The notes beneath the pieces are model-generated. The model searched no databases. It was not told the DNA's origin and was given only the letters and a program-made list of their open reading frames with translations. From Planctomycetales bacterium (GTDB taxonomy: Bacteria; Planctomycetota; Phycisphaerae; SM23-33), in contig DAOVLS010000056.1 in the NCBI GenBank assembly GCA_030631125.1, positions 1-10,810 of the forward strand: 10,810 nucleotides of DNA, read 5' to 3'. The stretch's first letter is position 1. Each line of letters begins with the position of its first letter. A program made the position numbers and the translations under genes. Below are positions 6,977-10,810 of the stretch, in pieces.

Positions 6977-7426
6977 ATGGCTATTTTCAGATGGGGTGCG
7001 AATTTTGATCCCTTTGCCGGGCTTCGTTACGTGCAGCGCGAGTTGGAGCGGCTGGCCAGGCCCTGGAGCGATCAGACTCGTCGGGTCGGGGGAGGCGTTT
7101 TTCCCTCCGTCAATGTCTATGAATCCGCCGAAGATATCCTCATCCAGTGCGAGGTTCCGGGGATCGAGCAAAAGGACCTGGACGTAACGATTACCGGCGA
7201 GACGTTGACCGTCAAGGGCGTCAAGCACCCGCTGCCGGACGAGGAAAATATCAACTTCATCCGGCGCGAGCGTGGCAGCGGGCAATTCACACGGACAATC
7301 ATCCTGCCCGACGCCGTCGATGCCGAAAAAATCGAGGCGAGCTTGGCTGACGGAATAATGACGATCCGCCTGCCGAAAAAAGCCGCCGCACAACCGAAGC
7401 AAATCGAAATCAAGGCACAGCAGTAA
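6977..7426 (+). CDS. Small heat-shock protein (Hsp20/alpha-crystallin family), first of pair
   Basis: 149-residue ATP-independent holdase chaperone that binds unfolding proteins in the cytoplasm. The N-terminal arm (FDPFAGLRYVQRELERL, residues 10-26) is typical. The alpha-crystallin domain starts near PSVNVYE (43-49) and ends with the signature AxxxxGIMxI (residues 121-130, then RLPK). The C-terminal I-x-I motif is IEI (143-145), the oligomer-docking element. Strong Shine-Dalgarno AAAGGAG (6964-6970) 6 nt before the ATG. It forms an operon with the next gene (12-nt gap) behind a sigma-54-like promoter, so expression probably depends on an activator protein rather than sigma-32 or HrcA; no CIRCE element was seen. 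Confidence 0.96.
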   Translation: MAIFRWGANFDPFAGLRYVQRELERLARPWSDQTRRVGGGVFPSVNVYESAEDILIQCEVPGIEQKDLDVTITGETLTVKGVKHPLPDEENINFIRRERGSGQFTRTIILPDAVDAEKIEASLADGIMTIRLPKKAAAQPKQIEIKAQQ

Positions 7427-7438
7427 GGAGTCCTGATC

Positions 7439-7834
7439 ATGGCTAAAGATAAACCGATTAAAGTAGAGGCTGCGCGGTCGGAGCGTGAACTTGCCGAGGA
7501 GACCTTCGCTCCGCTGTCGGACATTTACGAAATCGACGATGAACTGGTGCTCGTAGCCGAGGCGCCCGGAGCGACCCGCGAGGACATCTCGGTCCGGGTC
7601 GATAAAGGTGTCCTGACAGTCGAAGGCAATGCGAAATTCGACGTCCCCGGCGAAGAATACGCCCGGACATACGTATCGTTCTGCCCCGGCCAGTACTTCC
7701 GCGCGTTCGCACTCAGCGACGAGATCGACCGCGAGAAAATAACCGCCTCGGTTGCCAACGGCCTGCTGACGGTCCACCTGCCAAAGGCCGAAGCCGCCCA
7801 AAGCCGGAAGATAGAAATCAAAGTCGCGGATTAG
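7439..7834 (+). CDS. Small heat-shock protein (Hsp20/alpha-crystallin family), second of pair
   Basis: 131 residues. Short, charged N-terminal arm (MAKDKPIKVEAARSERELAE) without the aromatic WDPF-type segment of its neighbour; alpha-crystallin domain from about residue 25 (APLSDIYEIDDELVLVAEAP), signature ASVANGLLTV (103-112) and C-terminal IEI (125-127). Shine-Dalgarno AAGGAG overlaps the stop codon of the first hsp20, 8 nt before ATG 7439. The two proteins differ clearly outside the domain core, so they are probably two distinct classes and not a recent duplication; pairs like this can form hetero-oligomers (family knowledge, not shown here). An inverted-repeat element 18 bp after the stop may end the transcript. 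Confidence 0.95.
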   Translation: MAKDKPIKVEAARSERELAEETFAPLSDIYEIDDELVLVAEAPGATREDISVRVDKGVLTVEGNAKFDVPGEEYARTYVSFCPGQYFRAFALSDEIDREKITASVANGLLTVHLPKAEAAQSRKIEIKVAD

Positions 7835-7851
7835 AACGAGCGATTCGTAAA

Positions 7852-7923
7852 AAATTAGCAGGGATACAGGGGATGCACGGGATGATTTAATTATTTCTTT
7901 ATCCCTTGTATCCCTGCTAATTT
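7852..7923. repeat. Inverted-repeat element, copy 1 (hairpin between hsp20 and smpB)
   Basis: The arms 7852-7874 and 7901-7923 form a 23-bp stem with a single G-T wobble around a 26-nt loop. The terminal sequences are ATTAGCAG and CTGCTAAT. Inside the left arm the sequence runs in 9-bp units (AGGGATACA, GGGGATGCA, CGGGATGAT). The same element recurs at 8438-8548. With the T-rich flank (TTTCTTTTG) it could act as a terminator for the hsp20 operon, but its recurrence points to a dispersed repeat. Confidence 0.85.
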
Positions 7924-7944
7924 CTTTTGTGTATCATCTTCGGT

Positions 7945-8442
7945 ATGTCGAAGAAGGCTTCCGACAAGAAGGGCGATAAGAAATCGCGTCAGCCTCGGAT
8001 AAAGAATCGTCGTGCGCGGTTCGATTACGAGATTATCGAGAAGGTCGAGTGCGGCCTGGAACTTCTGGGCACGGAAGTCAAGAGCCTCCGCGCCGGCAAT
8101 GCTTCGCTGGAGGGCGCTTTTGCGCGGATTCATGGGGACGAGGTCTTTCTGTGCGGCGCCAACATCACCGAGTATAAGCAGGCGGTCGGGGCATTGCAGC
8201 ACGACCCTGTGCGCGACCGGAAATTGCTTCTCCACCGCCGGCAGATACACAAACTCCAGACCCACGTTACGCAGAAGGGGCATACGCTCGTTCCGCTGGC
8301 GTTATATTTCAAGGCCGGTTGGGCCAAGTGCGAATTGGCCGCCGCCGTCGGTAAGAGGACCTACGATAAACGCCGATCCATCCAGAAACGCCAGCAGCAG
8401 CGGGACATCGACCGCCAACTGGCCGGACGGAAAAAACATTAG
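7945..8442 (+). CDS. smpB: SsrA-binding protein SmpB
   Basis: 165 residues. SmpB binds tmRNA (SsrA) and brings it to stalled ribosomes for trans-translation. Recognised from NRRARFDYEI near residue 22, then GTEVKSLRAGNASLEGAFAR, the HDPVRDRKLLLHRRQIHKL core, QKGHTLVPL, and the basic C-terminal tail KRTYDKRRSIQKRQQQRDID, which in the family enters the empty mRNA channel. ATG 7945 is preferred over an upstream in-frame TTG (7927) that would put the coding start against the repeat; neither has a good Shine-Dalgarno. The TAG stop at 8440-8442 lies inside the left end of the second inverted-repeat element, so the repeat supplies the stop codon. No ssrA gene was seen in the window. Confidence 0.97.
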   Translation: MSKKASDKKGDKKSRQPRIKNRRARFDYEIIEKVECGLELLGTEVKSLRAGNASLEGAFARIHGDEVFLCGANITEYKQAVGALQHDPVRDRKLLLHRRQIHKLQTHVTQKGHTLVPLALYFKAGWAKCELAAAVGKRTYDKRRSIQKRQQQRDIDRQLAGRKKH

Positions 8443-8548
8443 CAGGGATGCAAGGGATGCAGGGGATAAAACCTTTTTTGTTTTTTTCTTAAAACATCAT
8501 CCCTTGCACCTGCCTGCCGGCAGGCAGGTTCCCTGCATCCCTGCTAAT
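8438..8548. repeat. Inverted-repeat element, copy 2, interrupted by a palindrome
   Basis: Same ends as copy 1 (ATTAGCAG and CTGCTAAT). Left arm 8439-8467 consists of 9-bp units (AGGGATGCA twice, then GGGGATAAA). The right arm comes in two pieces, 8499-8508 and 8530-8547; joining them restores a near-perfect complement of the left arm. The 21 bases between (8509-8529) are a 20-bp palindrome plus one T. The loop is T-rich. It overlaps the smpB stop codon and may terminate smpB transcription. Confidence 0.85.
8509..8528. repeat. 20-bp perfect palindrome inserted in repeat copy 2
   Basis: CCTGCCTGCCGGCAGGCAGG is fully self-complementary. It sits inside the right arm of the surrounding inverted repeat and looks like an insertion because the host arm is restored when it is removed. 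Its right half (GGCAGGCAGG) also occurs at 6521-6530. Confidence 0.85.
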
Positions 8549-8605
8549 ACTTTGTTTTGAGTCCCGTCCTTGCCTGATCGGCCTTGCTTTGTAACAATGC
8601 CCTGC

Positions 8606-9550
8606 ATGAGGATTATTTTTTGCGGTAGCGGTGATTTCGGTGTTCCAGTGCTTCGTGCCCTGGCGGCGGGTGGGGAGGAGATTCTTCGCGTATTCACCCA
8701 GCCGCCGCGACCTGCGGGCAGGCGAGGAAAGATTACTCCTACACCTATGGCCTCGGCGGCGGAGGAACTTTCCCTGCCGGTGGCGACGGCAGAGGACATC
8801 AACGCCGACGAACACGCTGCCGGGATTGAGGCATTGGCCCCGGACGTGCTGCTGGTGATTGACTTCGGCCAAAAGATAAGTCGGCGTGTACGTGCGGCGG
8901 CGGGGCTTGGAGCGATTAACCTGCACGGTTCGCTGCTGCCGGAACTGCGCGGGGCCGCTCCGGTTCACTGGGCCATTATCAGAGGATTCACGAAAACGGG
9001 CGTATCGGTAATCGCCCTGGCCGACCGCATGGACGCCGGTGCGATATTCGCGAGCAGAGAAACTGAAATCGCTCCAGACGAGACAGCCGATCAACTCCGC
9101 CGACGCCTGGCGGAACTCGGCGTCGAGGCGGTGGCCGAGACGCTGGCGATGCTCACCGATGGAAGATGCGAAGGCGCGCCGCAGGACGACTCTCTGGCGA
9201 CGAAGGCGCCTCGCCTGAAGAAATCCGACGGGCTGATTGACTTCTCCGCCGACGCCGTTGTGGTGCGGAACCTCATTCACGGGACCTGGCCCTGGCCGGG
9301 GGGGCAGACGCAATACGTCGCCGCCGACGGAAAAGCAACCGGCGTCATAATCGCCCGCGCCGTCGCAATCGAAACAGGCGAGCATAACGACAGGGCCGGT
9401 AGCATCGGCGACGACTTGAAGGTCGCCTGTGGCTTGGGCAGACTGGAAATCCTTCAATTAAAACCCGCCGGGAAAAGAATAATGGAATGGCGTGACTTTG
9501 TTAACGGTTATCGCGTTACAACGGCGGCGAGGTTCGAGACGGTTTTTTAG
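8606..9550 (+). CDS. fmt: Methionyl-tRNA formyltransferase
   Basis: 314 residues, the normal length. Transfers a formyl group from 10-formyl-tetrahydrofolate to Met-tRNA(fMet) for bacterial translation initiation. N-terminal Rossmann-like domain starts MRIIFCGSGDFGVP; the folate-binding/catalytic signature is NLHGSLLPELRGAAPVHWAI with N105 and H107, and D143 in RMDAGAI completes the N/H/D triad (E. coli N106, H108, D144). The C-terminal tRNA-binding domain begins near LKKSDGLIDFS and includes the WPWPGGQT block. ATG 8606 fits the family N-terminus; an ATG 9 bases upstream (8597) is possible. There is no clear Shine-Dalgarno. No def (peptide deformylase) lies beside it, unlike in many bacteria. 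Confidence 0.96.
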   Translation: MRIIFCGSGDFGVPVLRALAAGGEEILRVFTQPPRPAGRRGKITPTPMASAAEELSLPVATAEDINADEHAAGIEALAPDVLLVIDFGQKISRRVRAAAGLGAINLHGSLLPELRGAAPVHWAIIRGFTKTGVSVIALADRMDAGAIFASRETEIAPDETADQLRRRLAELGVEAVAETLAMLTDGRCEGAPQDDSLATKAPRLKKSDGLIDFSADAVVVRNLIHGTWPWPGGQTQYVAADGKATGVIIARAVAIETGEHNDRAGSIGDDLKVACGLGRLEILQLKPAGKRIMEWRDFVNGYRVTTAARFETVF

Positions 9551-9585
9551 AGTGGTTCAGGACGACAATGCGGCTTATCGAAAAC

Positions 9586-9635
9586 CAGCGCCGAACGGCA
9601 AGCCGTTACGCGTATCGGCTTGCCGTTCGGCGCTG
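9586..9635. terminator. 20-bp perfect stem-loop after fmt
   Basis: CAGCGCCGAACGGCAAGCCG (9586-9605) is exactly complementary to 9616-9635 around a 10-nt loop (TTACGCGTAT). It lies 36 bp after the fmt stop and 43 bp before the next start. It is flanked by AAAAC on the left and only TTTC on the right, so it is a good stem but has a weak U-tract; it may terminate in either direction, protect mRNA ends, or be a repeat. Confidence 0.6.
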
Positions 9636-9677
9636 TTTCAACAGAAAACGATCCAACCAGCGTTGTCGAATTAATCA

Positions 9678-10328
9678 ATGGTAGATGAATTTGAAAAAAT
9701 TTCCCGTTTTTCGGAGACGACGCAGAGGCTTTATACGCTTCGCCCGACGGAGACCTGGCCCGCGCTTGAAATCAGCGGTGTACTAATGCATCGCATCAAG
9801 GGTACCGATCCGAAAAGCGACGCCGAAGCGAAAATCGCATTAATCTCGCCGGTGCGAGGGGCTGTGCTTGATACGTGCTGCGGGCTGGGATATACAGCCA
9901 TACTCGAAGCGAAAACCGCCGAATCCGTTACCACGATCGAAAAGGAGCAGATGGTTCTGGACCTGGCGCGTCTCAATCCGTTCTCGGAACCCCTTTTTGA
10001 TAATCCGAAGATCAATCTGATTCACGGCGACACGGCGGAGTTGATTTGCGGGTTCGACGATTCAGCCTTCGATATTGTCAACCACGATCCGCCGACGATA
10101 AGCCTGGCCGGCGAGTTGTATTCCAACGCCTTTTACGAGCAGTTATTTCGCGTTCTCAAGCCCGGCGGGAAACTGCTTCACTACACCGGAACACCCGGAA
10201 TGAGGCGTCGCCGCGTCGATATCCCCGCCAGCGTAGCCCGCAGACTCAAAATGATCGGTTTTGCGAAAATTCGCAACGACGAACCTACCTCCTGCATAAC
10301 GGCAGTGAAGCCCCGCAAGCGGATTTGA
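9678..10328 (+). CDS. SAM-dependent methyltransferase, resembles archaeal COG2521 family
   Basis: 216 residues, class I Rossmann methyltransferase. Motif I is VLDTCCGLGYTA (63-74, SAM binding); TTIEKE supplies the acidic residue after strand 2; motif IV is NHDPPT (135-140), a DPP-type sequence like those of enzymes that methylate base amino groups; LFRVLKPGGKLLHYTG is the usual post-IV block. DTCCGLGYTA plus HDPPTISLAGELYSNAFYEQLFRVLK recalls COG2521, annotated as a predicted archaeal methyltransferase; that match is from memory. Substrate unknown. No Shine-Dalgarno precedes ATG 9678. It follows fmt in the same direction but a strong stem-loop separates them. The stop TGA overlaps the -35 of the next gene's promoter. 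Confidence 0.85.
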   Translation: MVDEFEKISRFSETTQRLYTLRPTETWPALEISGVLMHRIKGTDPKSDAEAKIALISPVRGAVLDTCCGLGYTAILEAKTAESVTTIEKEQMVLDLARLNPFSEPLFDNPKINLIHGDTAELICGFDDSAFDIVNHDPPTISLAGELYSNAFYEQLFRVLKPGGKLLHYTGTPGMRRRRVDIPASVARRLKMIGFAKIRNDEPTSCITAVKPRKRI

Positions 10329-10353
10329 CAAAGCCTGACGATAGACTTATGAT
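10325..10353 (+). promoter_or_regulatory. Near-consensus sigma-70-type promoter of the thioredoxin gene
   Basis: TTGACA (10325-10330, perfect) and TATGAT (10348-10353, 5/6) with a 17-bp spacer. The -35 overlaps the stop codon of the methyltransferase gene. Expected start near 10360, leader about 42 nt. This is the best promoter match in the window and suggests strong constitutive expression. Confidence 0.65.
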
Positions 10354-10401
10354 GCCCCCCTACCAAACCAGACAAAGGACGCCAAAGAAAGGAATCATCA
10401 T

Positions 10402-10731
10402 ATGAGTTCGGAAAGTGTAATGGAATTTACGGACGCCAATTTCGACGCAGAAGTTGTCAACGCGGAAACGCCCGTGCTGGTGGATTTCTGGGCGGAGTGG
10501 TGCATGCCCTGCAAAATGATCGGGCCTATAATCGACGAATTGGCCGGCGAGTACGGCGAGAGAGTCAAGTTCGGTAAAGTCAATATCGATTCGCACCGCC
10601 AAGCCGCCATGCAGCACGGTATCCAGGCCATACCGACGCTGCTGCTGTTCAACGGCGGGCAGGTGGTCAATAAAATTGTCGGCCTCAAGAGCAAAAACGA
10701 CATGAAGACCATAATAGACACGGTGCTGTAA
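10402..10731 (+). CDS. trxA: Thioredoxin with WCMPC active site
   Basis: 109 residues, the normal thioredoxin length. A cytoplasmic disulfide reductase fold: VLVDFWAEWCMPCKM holds the redox cysteines C34 and C37; D28 is the buried acid; IPTLLLF (77-83) carries the cis-proline P78; FNGGQVVNKIVG is the usual last strand-helix region. The dipeptide between the cysteines is Met-Pro, not the normal Gly-Pro. No signal peptide. Shine-Dalgarno AAAGGA 8 nt before the ATG. It has its own promoter and ends 6 nt before nnrE, so the two are probably co-transcribed. Confidence 0.95.
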   Translation: MSSESVMEFTDANFDAEVVNAETPVLVDFWAEWCMPCKMIGPIIDELAGEYGERVKFGKVNIDSHRQAAMQHGIQAIPTLLLFNGGQVVNKIVGLKSKNDMKTIIDTVL

Positions 10732-10737
10732 GCGGTT

Positions 10738-10810
10738 ATGACAGGTCCATCAAAGTCGCTATCTCGCCGGCAGGTGCGCGAGTTTGACCGGCTGGCGATT
10801 GAGCAGTGGG
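10738..10810 (+). CDS. nnrE: NAD(P)H-hydrate epimerase, N-terminal fragment
   Basis: Only 24 codons are visible, ATG 10738 to the window edge. LSRRQVREFDRLAIEQWG matches the start of YjeF N-terminal domain proteins (typically LTREQVREIDRRAIEELGIPG), which epimerise damaged NAD(P)HX. Whether the dehydratase domain is fused downstream cannot be seen. Start 6 nt after the trxA stop; no strong Shine-Dalgarno. Confidence 0.75.
   Translation, partial: MTGPSKSLSRRQVREFDRLAIEQW

Noticed and set aside
7927..7944. TTG start for smpB six codons upstream
   Set aside because: The added residues (MCIIFG) do not match SmpB N-termini and come from the edge of the repeat.
7852..8548. Composite transposon carrying smpB
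   Set aside because: No transposase and no visible target duplication around the pair; smpB itself is a standard core gene. Independent insertions of the same repeat are simpler.
8570..8605. TTG start for fmt twelve codons upstream
   Set aside because: Fmt proteins begin directly with MRIxFxGxxDF, which is given by ATG 8606.

Overview
The window looks like an ordinary chromosomal housekeeping stretch from an uncultured, fairly GC-rich bacterium, most likely a member of the Planctomycetota (Phycisphaerae-like). The lineage call rests on the DnaE active-site block (PDFDIDICQEGR), which I remember as a planctomycete-style variant, on a sigma-54-type promoter at a heat-shock operon, and on intergenic spaces filled with short palindromic repeats of the kind seen in environmental genomes. 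It is an inference from motifs, not a search result.

Layout. 1-2949 (minus strand) is the first 983 codons of dnaE, the replicative DNA polymerase III alpha subunit; its 3' end lies outside the window. It is divergent from a three-gene plus-strand operon (3095-6405): lemA, then a stand-alone DUF2207 ectodomain with a lipoprotein-like signal, then a full-length multi-pass DUF2207 membrane protein ending in a glycine run. 6406-6666 has no gene; it holds several short repeats in front of tRNA-Leu(UAA) at 6667-6750. Next come two adjacent small heat-shock proteins (6977-7834) behind a sigma-54-like promoter with a palindrome about 100 bp upstream. smpB (7945-8442) is bracketed by two copies of an inverted-repeat element (ends ATTAGCAG...CTGCTAAT). 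The second copy has a 20-bp perfect palindrome inserted in one arm. fmt (8606-9550) follows, then a 20-bp perfect stem-loop, a methyltransferase resembling an archaeal family (9678-10328), a thioredoxin with a WCMPC active site under a near-consensus sigma-70 promoter (10402-10731), and the first 24 codons of an NAD(P)HX epimerase (nnrE) at the right edge.

How the genes relate. Several serve protein synthesis and quality control (tRNA-Leu, SmpB ribosome rescue, Fmt initiator-tRNA formylation, the Hsp20 pair, thioredoxin), but they appear to be separate transcription units. The only clear multi-gene functional set is the LemA/DUF2207 envelope module. I see no phage, CRISPR, transposase or defence system. 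The most unusual material is the duplicated DUF2207 ectodomain, the sigma-54 architecture of the hsp20 operon, the nested repeat elements, and the complete metal-binding PHP site of DnaE.
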